A DNA stretch of 64,000 nucleotides from Costus lasius (Eukaryota > Streptophyta > Magnoliopsida > Zingiberales > Costaceae): positions 4,898,001 to 4,962,000 of the forward strand of contig JANVAS020000222.1 in assembly GCA_027563935.2 (NCBI GenBank), given 5' to 3'. How positions within the stretch are numbered: position 1 is the first letter of the stretch; every line of letters starts with the position of its first letter. Below are positions 1 to 11,251 of the stretch, piece by piece. Position numbers and translations under genes: made by a program. A model generated the notes under the pieces. It made no database searches, was not told the DNA's origin, and was given only the letters and a program-made list of their open reading frames with translations.

Positions 1-1968
1 CTTTATAAAGTAAATTATATCTTTATCATAATAAAAGTGGACTGACGATGCACTTATTTCCTTCTAGTCATAGAAATTACGGTGGATGAAACCCTAGTCA
101 CAGCTTTTCTCCCTGACTCTTCGTATACTTTCCAATAATTTGCTTTCATCGTATTCGGTTTGCTTAGCTAGTGAGAAAACAACTATTCGGTACTTAACAA
201 GTTGGTCTTTGTGGTTCGATATATTTTATTACTTCGAAGTATCCGTGCACTTGCGTACACAACATATGCGCAACACATGAAGAATAAGTCGGCTAGGGTA
301 AAGGGGAGTGGGCAGCTGGGGTTTGAAGCAAAGAATGACTCCAAGTCTTATCTATAAACACCTAGCCTTCTACCATATGCGCCTAGAGCTTGCCATACAA
401 GTCCTAAAGGCCATATGCGCCCCAAGCATTGCCAAGCATTGCCATAGAGGCAAGCCTTCCATCCAAGGATGAAGGGGGAGGGGCCAAAAGCTTCCTAATA
501 AAGCACTAGGCGCCACCTTTACCCCATTATGCCCTTAGGCACCAATGGGGTTAGGTTTCTCCCCATTATAACCTTGTGCCCTCTTATCTCTTCATGACAA
601 CTTATTATTGGGCCTCAATGGATAATGAGCCAGCCCAAACTTCATTACAAAGGTTGACTAAGTGATGTTGGTGCATTTTGACCTAATATTTGACTTAATT
701 TTTACTTTATCAAATTTTGCATAATTATTGTAAACCTTGATTGAACATAGACTTAGTCAATGTTTATGTCTAAATTTTGATTTATAGAATGCAATCCTAA
801 TTTTAATGAGGCACTAATCCTTATTGTTTTGTCATCAATATGAGTTCTCACTATTTCGATGAATATCATGATTAAATCTTGAAGTCCAATTTCAAATTCA
901 ACAAAAGAGACAAAGCCAACATTTCAGCCCAAGAAGAGAAGCCCAAACACCTCCAGCTAGAAGAAATAGGCGCCTGTTGCTGCTTACTTGAAAAGGGAAA
1001 ATGAAATTGCAGCTTGCAACTTGTGTGCAAGAGCTGCCAAAGAGGGAATGGAAGCTTACGTATGGAGGATGATTGCCTGTGCAAGAGCTGTTGTAGCAGC
1101 AATGGCTAGAAGTCCAATGTTTGCGTGAAGAGAACCTCCAATGGCTACTCGTTGCTTTGCCTATAACATTGTTGTATCTTCCTCATGTAAACGTTAGACA
1201 AGTTGTTGATCAATCATTGAAAATAGTTATTGTTTGGTTTTATCGGATGCTCTCCCCTTCTTCCTCTAGTAGCTGAAGGTTCCATGGACTTGGAACTCCT
1301 TCCCTACCCCTTTCTCTAATCTCCCATGCATTTGGGATCTCCTCTTGCTTTGTAAACATCCAAGGATTTGGAAGTGGTATCCTGCTGAATCACTCGTCAC
1401 GCACTTCCCTCATCATCACCGTTCCTCAGCATCCCACTACCGATCCAGGAGACAGATCGAACTAAAATTTCACCCACGCTCTCTCCTCTTCTGGACGAAC
1501 CCACATCCGGAAGGATCTCCCCATCCAACGGCTAGATCACTGGAATCGGGAAGATTTCTATTGATGCCTCAGCTTTTCGCCTCTATTTCCGCCCAACTCC
1601 ACTGATTGGCGTTCATCTCCTCCGACCGGCCACCACTTGCTCCCAAACTCTGACCACAAGTTCGCTGTCGTCAGGGCAACCTCCAGCTATAGCAAGTCTG
1701 GAGTTCGCACTCTGTCAGATGTCCAGCGACCACCCCTGCTCCGTTACGTCCTCCCCTACTTCTTTGCAGAAAGAGGATAGCATCCGTGCTACTCATCTCC
1801 GCCATCCGTACGCCACTGACCACCCCCTGAAGTCTTAGCCAGACCACTGGAGATGATGGCAGCCATCCTTCATCCTCTCTAGCTCCGGTGTTGCCAACCA
1901 TCTTGCACCCCGACTTCCCGCTGCTTCCACGAGACAACCTTTCCCCTGTTTTGTTTTCTTATTGGGTT
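1..1968. other. Region without a recognisable gene
   Basis: I find no coding exon that I can assign here. Open frames on both strands are short and match no family I know. Positions 360-430 contain several copies of the words ATATGCGCC and AGCATTGCCA, which look like decayed repeat sequence. About 1345-1930 is more GC-rich than its surroundings, but no splice-consistent reading emerged. Confidence 0.3.
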
Positions 1969-2530
1969 TCTGTACTTTGTTTTAATTTGATTAGCCTTTT
2001 CTTGCAGGTAATTAGATCTACTTGAATATTTTATACTTTGCATGACATGGAAGAACCCCTTTCGCTCTACAACTAGGGATACTTGGCTAAATTTGAGAGT
2101 CACCAGAATAACCTGCGTAGCACATCAAATTATGCTGACCGATAACTTTCTGTGATTCTATTATTTACTAATCTAATTAGCCTTATTATTGCAGATTTTC
2201 CACATGCTCGAATAAGCATCTAACTCCCCCACCTTTAGTCCATTTGAAAGAGCATGTTTTGTTCTACTACTGGGTTAATATAGTTAGATTAAAGAGTCAA
2301 TGGTTCATCCTAGGAGGCATCGCAAACTTTCAAGTCTGATTAATTTATGTGCTAATTTACTTTGATGATCTGATTAGCCATCTTCTTGGAGATGCCCTAT
2401 TTGACTGACTGATAATTACACTTCATTTTTGATACACCTGAAAAGAACAAACTTCATTCTACTATTTGGCATTATCAGTTTTCATTATGGATCACAAGAA
2501 CCATCTGCAAGTCATAGCTACTTTTCCTAA
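1968..2530. repeat. Three diverged ~190-bp tandem units
   Basis: Three successive blocks share the same order of words: a (G/A)ATTAGCC anchor (1989, 2175 and 2372), a TTCTTGCAG-like stretch shortly after it, then text resembling GGAAGAAC...TCTAC...ACT. Anchor spacings are 186 and 197 bp. The copies differ at many sites, so the duplication is old. No coding function is apparent. Confidence 0.5.
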
Positions 2531-2599
2531 TTGATAATTTTCTTGCCCTGCATTTTTGGCTACTGATTGTGTTTGGTTTTTTTTTTCAAAAAATATAAA

Positions 2600-3330
2600 A
2601 ATTCGAATCATGTGTTTCCCCACCACATCACTAAGTCATTGGACAACCCACGCAAATGCCGAAAAGCCACCGGGAGAGGCAAGAGGGAATTGCCCGCAGG
2701 CAGGGAGTCGAACAGACTACCGAAGTCGCACGCAAGCGATGGGCGCCGTCGACCCAAAAGAAACTCGCGTGTAGGTGAGCTGGGTCTGACAGTTCTTGCA
2801 CACAGACGAGCTGGCACCCGAAAAGGGGAGAGGGGAGGGGCTCGCCAGAGGAGCACGGGGAGAGGGAAGAGTCCACGACACGCATATGAACAGAGAAGGA
2901 AAGAAGAAAGGGCATCGCCAGGAAAGATATGATTGACCGGGACGGAGACCGAGTAAGGGCGCCGGCAACAGCGAGAGGGTACCTCAGCGAAATCGTCGGC
3001 TCCTTCTAGTCGATGAAATGGATGCAGTCGACGCCTTCCAAGGCAGTCTGAGCTCGGAGAGAAAGACGTCCGACATAGCCTGAGCTCGTCGGAGGGGAAG
3101 ATGAAGGGTCAGGAAAGGTCGATGTGGGTGAGGGAGGAGAAGGCTCGTCGTTTTCTTTTTTTTTTGAACTTTTTTTCCGCCGGACCCTGAATGACGCTCG
3201 TCTCTAGTTTTCTCTTGCACCACCTCGATGCATGTGCAGTGACCTGAGTTAGCCACCTGCCTCGCTGATGCGCCCATGCACGCAAAGTTCACGTGTGTAA
3301 TTTTCTCGTTGAAGGAATTTCGGACCTAGG
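2600..3330. other. GC-rich patch, possible old promoter or first exon
   Basis: This ~0.7-kb stretch is clearly richer in G, C and CpG than its flanks and has overlapping open frames of 70-120 codons on both strands. A - strand frame with an ATG near 3080 reads a short basic peptide. None of these resembles a known protein and no downstream exon was found. It could be the 5' part of a lost gene or a transposon fragment. Confidence 0.2.
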
Positions 3331-3912
3331 CAATCACCTGATCCATTTATCCGACCCGATCCACTAGGGTCCAAAAGCTAAGTGGGTTGGTTGGGCTAGG
3401 CTGAGATTGGGCCGCTCCCAAATTCGGCGGACATTAAGATACTAAGTTTTTTCGTTTATTCCTTTATTTACCCTATTCAGCGTATAATCGATATAATTAT
3501 TTATTTATTATCTCTTCCTGAATCAACAAATAGAACAATAGTATTCAATCCGCTTCCTATTTAGCTCTTCTTTTCTACATTTTGGAATCCTGGGATCCCT
3601 CACTAATCCCTTATATTTGATTCTGATATTGATTATGCTGATGTTATTAATTCGATTGTTTATTTCCACGAAGCAATTTGTGTTTTAATTATTTACCAAT
3701 TATATTTCAATTTTTAAAAATAATATTATTATATTATGTAAATTCTTATATTTTCGTATAAATATTCAAATCTGTCCGCTCCTAAGCCTCCAAGCGTTTT
3801 GAATTGGATGAAATTGTGCTTCGACATTAGGCTGGACTCGGATTTGACCTTATCGAATCGGTTAGTTCAGTTGGCTTAGTGGAAATTTGTTAACAGAACA
3901 ACTATTGACATC

Positions 3913-3917
3913 ATCAT
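3913..3917. repeat. Target site duplication ATCAT (left) of copia element
   Basis: ATCAT immediately precedes the first TG of the left LTR and is repeated exactly at 12950-12954, directly after the terminal CA of the right LTR. A perfect 5-bp duplication is what copia integrases leave and fixes both ends of the element. Confidence 0.95.
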
Positions 3918-5616
3918 TGTTGGGGTATGCCCTTAAGGCTAATGTTTGAGGCCTTGGGATTGTATCAGTATCATGTATATAAACTTTTATGTTTATAAAG
4001 GCAATGGTTGTTATTCAGTTTGTTACATTGTCTGCTGCAATAAGTGTACTTCTGAATAATGTCTCAATGCTGTTCAGCTAGGCTGACATGCTGTATTGTC
4101 CTTAGTCGAGATATCTTGGTGAACATGAGACAGCCTTGATATGATTGAGACTAATATGTGTTCTAATCTTATAGGATGCTTCGAGCATGGAATAAGATGT
4201 AGACTCATGGGTACATTGGATGTACTGGACAGACCCTACTAGGATATTCAATTGCTTGTCACAATGTGAATAATCCTTTTTGCATCAAGTGGCACATGTC
4301 CTCTGACTTGAGATCACTTATGTTTCTAAATGATGATTGTCATTGTTTTGAGGTAGTTCGATATCATTTGAAACATAATGGTTATAGACTATCTTGGATA
4401 ATGATCATGAGTCAGGTTGGGACACTAGTGATAGATATAGGATTGCCGTCTCCTTGTTGAAGGAGTGTGATGTTCTATAGGGGCCCCCTAGATGAGATGA
4501 TTGAGAAAGTGTATGGCCATACCCAGGTGACTATGTTCATCTGATCTAATCATGCTCATCATATTGGAGTTACAAGCTTGACCTGCTTGTCCAATAAGAA
4601 CATCCAGTGGCAAAGGATACATGCATGCCTTGTGAAGTTGATTCACACTTGTGCTATGGTTTGGGTGTAGTCTTGGAAGACTCTTTCCTTTATATCGGGA
4701 GACAGTGATGTGTTGCTAGATACCCCTCACTGATCGTGATAACGTAAGTTATCGTTACCGACATTTAAAGGAAACCCTCAGGGTCGCACAATTTGATGAT
4801 ATGGCTTTCTTATGTCAGATCGTGTGGACTGAATTGTTTTGGTTCAGTTAAAAGGAGTTTAGACTCTGATTGTAAGTGAGATCTGGTCTGATCATGTTTG
4901 ATTGATTAGAGCTTTAGATCGGTAAGCTTCGATCGAGAGTATTGATGCTAGATCGGTGAGATCAAGTGCATCTGGATATGAATGGTTAGATCTTGAACCT
5001 TCTTGGTTCATATTAGATTTAGACCATGGCATGTCTTGGTTTGGTCTTGGTTTGATTTGGTCGTTGAACCAAAGTCAATTGAACCGGTTCAAGAGTGTGA
5101 ACGCATGGTTCAAGTAATTAGGCGTTTTGATTAGTTCACTAAGCGTGAACGCGCGAGAGTGAAGGCTTACCATATTTGGAAGCCTCAACGCCTCAACGCC
5201 ATAAGCCAAGAAAAAAAAACGCCTTTGCTTCAATGCTTCTCTCTTGGGCGAAGTAGAGCTCTTGAGTGTGTCTCATCGCCGAGAGTGAAGAGGAGGTATT
5301 CGGCAAGCCAAGAAGACATCCAAGGATTCTCCTTCAAGCGATTAGGACTCTTGAAGCCCTTTGCTAGCACAAAGGACGACAAGGAGAAAGCCAACTTCTT
5401 CTTGTGTGCGCGCCTTTTGGAGGAGATCAATTTTGTTCTCTACTTCCAAGTCGCCATCTTCCTCATGGCTATGGTATGATTCGATTTAAGATATATGCAA
5501 CTTCAAGTTGATCATATATGATGCATGCGATTCTTGAAGCCCTATTTCCGCCCATGCAAAAAGCTCCCATATGCGCATGTTTAGGGTTTCGCCCCCCTCT
5601 TGAAAGGGGTCCTTCA
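3918..5616 (+). repeat. 5' LTR of copia element
   Basis: Starts TGTTGGGG and ends CCTTCA, 1699 bp. It is essentially identical to 11252-12949; the A-run near 5212-5219 is one base longer. Short open frames inside it (for example 4266-4460) recur identically in the 3' LTR and are part of the LTR, not genes. Confidence 0.95.
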
Positions 5617-5619
5617 AAT

Positions 5620-5631
5620 TGGTATCAGAGG
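5620..5631 (+). promoter_or_regulatory. Primer binding site (tRNA-iMet type)
   Basis: TGGTATCAGAGG lies 4 bases after the end of the 5' LTR. It is complementary to the CCA-ended 3' terminus of plant initiator tRNA-Met, the usual primer for copia reverse transcription. Confidence 0.9.
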
Positions 5632-7346
5632 AGGATTTATGCATGCTAATATGATTGCTATGTTTGCTCTTGTGATCCATGCTTGCGCAAGTGTTTAGAT
5701 CTAATAGTTTCTTCATGCTTTCGCATAACTTGTTGTTGGCGCTTGGCTCATGTTGTTTTATCAAAACTTAACTTGCGCGCCTATGATTAGATCTAAGATG
5801 CGCCTATTGTAAACCCTTAGACGGGTTGATGGGGTTGAAAGCATCATCTAGTATAGATCAAATTAGTCTGATCAGACCATCTGACAGCCTAGATGGATCG
5901 ACCTGATGGCACCTGTGCGCAAGCACGAGGTGGCTATAGGTCGATTGCATCACAGGCGTGTAGCGAGGTCTGGTTGAGACAACCAGTGAACACACATGAG
6001 TTAGGCCCGGGGTCACACCCGCTTGCCAGAACTCATGTTGGTTGTTCAGCCCTTGGCGCATGCATGGTTGACCATGAGGTCAACTCGAGTCAGTTACGAC
6101 TTGGTGCATGCAAGGGCATGGATCTAACTAGATATGATGAGTGGATCCCTATCAATGGACCGTTGTAAGGTTGTAGGGCAGATAAGAAAATTAAAATTGA
6201 TGCCAATGGGTTTTCAAAATTTTATTTTCTTTGTAATGGATCACATGTTGATTGAATGATGCCATGATGCTTGTTTATTTAATCTTATGTGGGTTGCCCT
6301 TTTAATGTGTGCTGTGCTGGGGCCTGCGAGCCTGGTAAATTGTAAATTATTATTTTTTGTGATCTGCGAATCACATTTTTAATTAATTTACTGTATAATT
6401 GACCTGCGAGTCAAGCTTGTCTAGATAGATTAAAATGTATTTTAATTAGACAAGAGCACAAAAGCACACATCGCAGAGGCGCATTCAGCTGGTGGGCGCA
6501 CCTAAGCTGCAGAGGGCGCTTGGGCCCTGGTCTGGGCCAGATGAGAGGCAAAAGACCCAAGAAGCAAGTGAAGACTTAAGTTGATTTAAGGTCTTACTTA
6601 GGCTCTATGGGCTTTTACCACATAAGATCCATGCTTTCTTTTATTTTCTAAATAATTAGAATTGCATGACTTATTTATCTTCTGCTATAGCCATAGGATT
6701 TGCCTGATAGTAAGAAGATAAAAAGGACCGTTAAAATCCAATGCTAAAATATCAAGCACGTAATGCCTTCTGGCGCGAAACCTCACTGTTCTGACTATCG
6801 TTGGGGCCGTGTTGTACCCACTCAGTGGGCACGCCCATCTATCTTCAGACGGTGTGTGATTTCACCTGCGTGTTACAGAGAAGGGATTTATCGCTTCTCG
6901 TTGCTCAGCATAGCACGTGGTGGTCCAGGGAGTAGGTCAGGTCAGCTTGACCATGTAGGCTACATATGGGGCATATGGTAGCTATATGGAGGCAGCCATC
7001 TGTGGGGTCAGAGACTATGTTGTACCAACTCAGTTGGCACAGTCTGCTGGATTGCCCGGATGAAGGGGAATCGCACGGGTTGGCGATTGGCAGGGAATGC
7101 CTACCAGAGATTAGTGCTTGTACTCTCTGTGCATCTTATCTCGCCTGAGCGGGACGCGGAGACCAAGTATGAAATCTGGATCCCATCTCACTAAAAGAGT
7201 GTTACTCTTTCGGACTGTTTTAATGGATTTTTCAGTCAGATAAAATAGTGAGAAAAGAATCTTTCTTAAGTCCTGGATTGATTCTAAACATTGATACTGA
7301 CCTTGCTGTTCTTGCATTGTTGTAGATTCCTGCAGCAACGAACACC
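5632..7346 (+). other. Long untranslated leader of copia element
   Basis: About 1.7 kb separate the primer site from the gag-pol ATG. Open frames here are at most ~90 codons and match nothing I recognise. The stretch presumably carries packaging or translation signals. Its length is notable for an element with only one coding frame. Confidence 0.6.
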
Positions 7347-10300
7347 ATGAGCTTCAATGTGCGATCCCTACTGGAAAGGGAGAAGTTTGCTGGGCCAAAC
7401 TTCTCAGACTGGTACGGACACCTTAAGATTGTTCTTAAGGCAGAGAGGAAACTGTATGTCCTCGAGACGGTTGTGCCGCCTCAACCCGCTGCGAACGCCG
7501 CAAGGGCGGTTCGCGATGCCTATGAAAAGCATGTCAATGATAGCATTGATGTCGCTTGCCTGATGCTAGCGTCTATGACGCCACCGCTGCAGCGTCAGCA
7601 TGAGGATATGTCTGCTATAGAAATTATAGCAAACCTCAAGATGCTGTATGCTGCACAGGCGAGGACTGAACGCTATAATCTGACTAAGCTTTTCTTTCAG
7701 AGCAAACTGGCTGAAGGGAGCCCAGTGGGAGCTCACGTGCTCAAGATGATTGGGCACAAAGAGGCTCTCGAGAAACTGGGGCATACCATCAATCAGGAGC
7801 TTGCTGTAGACATTATTCTGCAGTCTCTCCCGCCCTCTTTCGATGCGTTCATTATTAATTTTAATATGAACAAGATCGATTGTACTCCGGCAGAGCTGCT
7901 GAATATGCTCTTGACTACTGAGGAAACTCTGAAGGGAAAGCCTTCAACCTCTGTCTTAATGTTCCCTTCCAAGAACAAGAAGAAGGGGAAGAAGGGCAAA
8001 GCCCCTGTCAAGAACTACAGTAAGGCTCTGAAACAAAAGGTCAAGCTGTCGAAGGACAACAGGTGTTTCCACTGTGGCCAGCTAGGTCACTGGAAAAAGG
8101 ACTGTAAAGCGCTCCAAGGAGACAAGAAGGGAAGCATCGCTTCTGGCTCAGGTATATTTGTGACTGAAGTCATGATATCCTCTTCTTCTATTTCATGGGT
8201 GTTGGACACTGCATGTGGAGTTCACATTTGTTCAAATGTACAGGAACTCAAGAGAAGAAGGCAGGTGGGACAGCATGAGGTGGACCTACGAGTTGGAAAC
8301 GGGGCAGGGGTTGCTGCTGTTGCTGTAGGAACTTATTTCATCTCATTACCATCTGGATTTGTACTAGAACTGGATAATTGTTATTTTGTTCCAAGTATTA
8401 CTAAAAATATTATCTCGATTCCTGCTCTTGTCAGGAAAGGATTTGCCTTTGAATGTAATATTTCAAAGTGTGTTCTATCTTATGATAATATTGTTTATGC
8501 TTCTGGATCAATTAACAATGGGTTATTCATGTTGGACATGGAATGTTCTATACAAAATATTGATAATAAGAAAGCCAAGTATGCTGATGACAGCACCTTG
8601 CTATGGCATAGTCGTTTAGGCCATATTAACAAGAAGCGCATTAAGCGGTTGCATGATCATGGACTGCTGGGATCATTCTCCTATGAGGAGATTGATACAT
8701 GCAAAGCTTGTTTAATGGGTAAAATGACGAAGGCTCCTTTTCCTCACAAAGGTCAAAGGGCTTCAGGTTTACTTGACCTTATACACAGTGATGTGTGTGG
8801 GCCATTTAGTAAACATGCCAGAGGTGGCTATTCGTACTTCATTACCTTTACTGATGATTTCAGTAGATATGGTTATGTCTATCTTATGAGACATAAGAGT
8901 GAATCTTTTGACAAGTTCAAAGAGTTCAAGAATGAAGTACAGAATCAGCTAGGCCGAAATATCAAGACACTTCGTTCTGATCGAGGTGGAGAATACCTAA
9001 GTCGAGAGTTTACTGACTATCTAAAGGAGTGTGGGATTATCTCACAGCTCACTCCACCAGGAACACCGCAATGGAATGGTGTGTCCGAGAGGAAAAATAG
9101 AACGTTACTTGATATGGTTCGTTCTATGATGAGTCAGGCTACTCTTCCTTACTCTTTTTGGGGATTTGCACTGGAAATAGCTGCAAAAGTACTAAACCGA
9201 GTGCCATCCAAGGCAGTTTCAAAGACTCCATATGAGTTATGGTATGGGAAACAGCCTAGCTTGACATTTATTAAGATCTGGGGTTGTGAGGCTTATGTCA
9301 AAAAGCTCGCCTCTGGGAAACTGGAAAGCAGATCTGAAAAATGCATCTTTGTCGGTTACCCTAAGGAAACTAAGGGTTATTATTTCTACGATCCCAAAGA
9401 GAACAAAGTATTTGTTGCTCGGACGGCAATATTTCTTGAGAAGGAATTTCTTCTGCAAGAAGCCAGTGGGAGAGAAATAAAGTTGGATGAGAATCCAGAG
9501 GAAGGACAAAGTAGTCAAGCACAGTTGGATGAGCCTGAGCCAGTTGAACAGGTTATTGAACAACCTGAGGCTCAGATATCACGGGAACCGCGTAGATCGG
9601 GAAGGATCCGTCGACAGCCTGAGCGCTATGACGGAGTCTACATCATTGAAAATGATGAACCCCTCACTTATGCGGATGCGGTCAGTGGACCGGAGTCAGC
9701 TAGATGGCTTGAAGCTATGCGAGCCGAGATGGACTCCATGTCAGATAACCAAGTCTGGGATTTGGTTGATCCGCCTCCGGGAGTAATCCCTATAGGCTGT
9801 AAATGGATCTTCAAAAAGAAGATTGACATGGATGGTAACGTGGTTACCTATAAAGGCAGGCTAGTAGCGAAAGGTTTCAAACAAATCTACGGGATAGATT
9901 ATGATGAAACTTTCTCTCCTGTAGCCATGTTTAAGTCTATTCGGATTCTTTTCGCGATAGCTGCATATTACGATTATGAGATCTGGCAGATGGATGTGAA
10001 GACGGCTTTCCTTAATGGAAAACTGGATGAGGATGTGTATATGACACAACCTGAAGGTTTCACTAATCCATCAGTTCGTCATAAAATATGCAAGTTAAAG
10101 AAGTCCATTTATGGACTGAAACAAGCATCTAGAAACTGGAATATTCGTTTTGATGAATCAATCAGTGAATTTGGTTTCATCAAGAACGAAGATGACCCGT
10201 GTGTTTATAAGAGGTTTAGTGGGAGCGTGATTACTTTCCTAGTCCTCTACGTCGATGATATCTTAATCATTGGAAACGATATTCCTGAACTGCATGCTGT

Positions 10301-11231
10301 TAAAGCATGGTTAGGAAAATGTTTTCAGATGAAAGATTTAGGAGAAGCAGCCTATGTGTTAGGTGTGAAGATCTACAGGGATAGATCTAAGAGGCTTCTC
10401 GGGCTGTGCCAGAGTACTTACATCGATAAAGTCCTGGAGAGATTTCATTTAGAGAATTCTAAAAGAGGATATCTTCCAGTCAGACATGGTCTGAATCTTT
10501 CGAAGAGTCAGTGTCCACAAACACAGACTGAGAAAGATGAAATGGACAATACGCCTTATGCTTCGGCTATTGGGTCCATAATGTATGCGATGTTGTGTAC
10601 TCGCCCAGACGTCGCTTACGGGTTAAGCGTCACCAGTCGATTCCAAAGTAATCCAGGTCAGGCACACTGGATTGCAGTCAAGAACATTTTAAAATATCTG
10701 CGGAGGACCAAAGATATGTTCTTGATATATGGTGGTCAGGAAGAACTCAGTATAGAAGGATATACTGACGCTTCGTTCCAGTCGGACCAGGATGATTTCC
10801 GATCGCAATCAGGCTATGTTTTTAGCTTGAATGGAGGAGCAGTGGTGTGGAAAAGTTTCAAACAGTCAACTGTTGCTGATTCCACAACAGAAGCCGAGTA
10901 TGTTGCAGCCTCGGAAGCATCCAAGGAGGCAGTGTGGATTCGTAAGTTCATTCAGGAACTTGGTGTTGTTCCTTCAAGTGCAGATCCTTTGGTTATCTTT
11001 TGTGATAACACTGGAGCAATCGTACAAGCAAAGGAACCACGGTCGCACCAGAAGTCTAAGCACATACAGAGACGGTTTCACTTGATCCGGGATATCATTG
11101 ATCGAGGCGAGATCAAAATCTGCAAGGTTCATACAGATGACAATCTGGCTGACCCGCTTACCAAGCCTCTGGCGCAGCAGAAGCATGAGAAGCACTGTAA
11201 TAATATGGGTTTGAGATTTCTCAACCATTAG
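7347..11231 (+). CDS. Copia gag-pol polyprotein
   Basis: A single 1294-aa frame. The N-terminal gag (about 1-235) is followed by a CX2CX4HX4C zinc knuckle at C240-C243-H248-C253. The aspartic protease motif is D287-T-A. Integrase has the zinc-binding residues H421 and C452/C455 (with a further His between them) and the catalytic triad D482, D545, E581, with exactly 35 residues between the last two. Reverse transcriptase has D883 (MDVKTAF) and the YVDD box at 968-971. RNase H has D1141, E1184 and D1220. The gene order protease-integrase-RT-RNase H defines Ty1/copia. The polyprotein would be cut by its own protease into nucleocapsid and enzymes that copy the RNA and insert the cDNA. No stop or frameshift is present. 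The protease motif DTA rather than the more common D(S/T)G deserves note but is also a known permutation. The lineage within copia is not assigned. Confidence 0.97.
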   Translation: MSFNVRSLLEREKFAGPNFSDWYGHLKIVLKAERKLYVLETVVPPQPAANAARAVRDAYEKHVNDSIDVACLMLASMTPPLQRQHEDMSAIEIIANLKMLYAAQARTERYNLTKLFFQSKLAEGSPVGAHVLKMIGHKEALEKLGHTINQELAVDIILQSLPPSFDAFIINFNMNKIDCTPAELLNMLLTTEETLKGKPSTSVLMFPSKNKKKGKKGKAPVKNYSKALKQKVKLSKDNRCFHCGQLGHWKKDCKALQGDKKGSIASGSGIFVTEVMISSSSISWVLDTACGVHICSNVQELKRRRQVGQHEVDLRVGNGAGVAAVAVGTYFISLPSGFVLELDNCYFVPSITKNIISIPALVRKGFAFECNISKCVLSYDNIVYASGSINNGLFMLDMECSIQNIDNKKAKYADDSTLLWHSRLGHINKKRIKRLHDHGLLGSFSYEEIDTCKACLMGKMTKAPFPHKGQRASGLLDLIHSDVCGPFSKHARGGYSYFITFTDDFSRYGYVYLMRHKSESFDKFKEFKNEVQNQLGRNIKTLRSDRGGEYLSREFTDYLKECGIISQLTPPGTPQWNGVSERKNRTLLDMVRSMMSQATLPYSFWGFALEIAAKVLNRVPSKAVSKTPYELWYGKQPSLTFIKIWGCEAYVKKLASGKLESRSEKCIFVGYPKETKGYYFYDPKENKVFVARTAIFLEKEFLLQEASGREIKLDENPEEGQSSQAQLDEPEPVEQVIEQPEAQISREPRRSGRIRRQPERYDGVYIIENDEPLTYADAVSGPESARWLEAMRAEMDSMSDNQVWDLVDPPPGVIPIGCKWIFKKKIDMDGNVVTYKGRLVAKGFKQIYGIDYDETFSPVAMFKSIRILFAIAAYYDYEIWQMDVKTAFLNGKLDEDVYMTQPEGFTNPSVRHKICKLKKSIYGLKQASRNWNIRFDESISEFGFIKNEDDPCVYKRFSGSVITFLVLYVDDILIIGNDIPELHAVKAWLGKCFQMKDLGEAAYVLGVKIYRDRSKRLLGLCQSTYIDKVLERFHLENSKRGYLPVRHGLNLSKSQCPQTQTEKDEMDNTPYASAIGSIMYAMLCTRPDVAYGLSVTSRFQSNPGQAHWIAVKNILKYLRRTKDMFLIYGGQEELSIEGYTDASFQSDQDDFRSQSGYVFSLNGGAVVWKSFKQSTVADSTTEAEYVAASEASKEAVWIRKFIQELGVVPSSADPLVIFCDNTGAIVQAKEPRSHQKSKHIQRRFHLIRDIIDRGEIKICKVHTDDNLADPLTKPLAQQKHEKHCNNMGLRFLNH

Positions 11232-11240
11232 ATTAAGTGC

Positions 11241-11250
11241 AAGTGGGAGA
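11241..11250 (+). promoter_or_regulatory. Polypurine tract
   Basis: AAGTGGGAGA lies one base before the TG of the 3' LTR and 9 bases after the gag-pol stop. It is the expected RNase H-resistant primer for plus-strand DNA synthesis. Confidence 0.9.
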
Positions 11251-11251
11251 T

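Noticed and set aside
2567..3292. Gene in the GC-rich patch
   Set aside because: Several overlapping frames on both strands, none resembling a known protein, and no consistent downstream exon.
4266..4460. 64-codon frame found twice, also at 11600-11794
   Set aside because: The two copies are identical because they sit in the two LTRs of the copia element; no evidence of coding.
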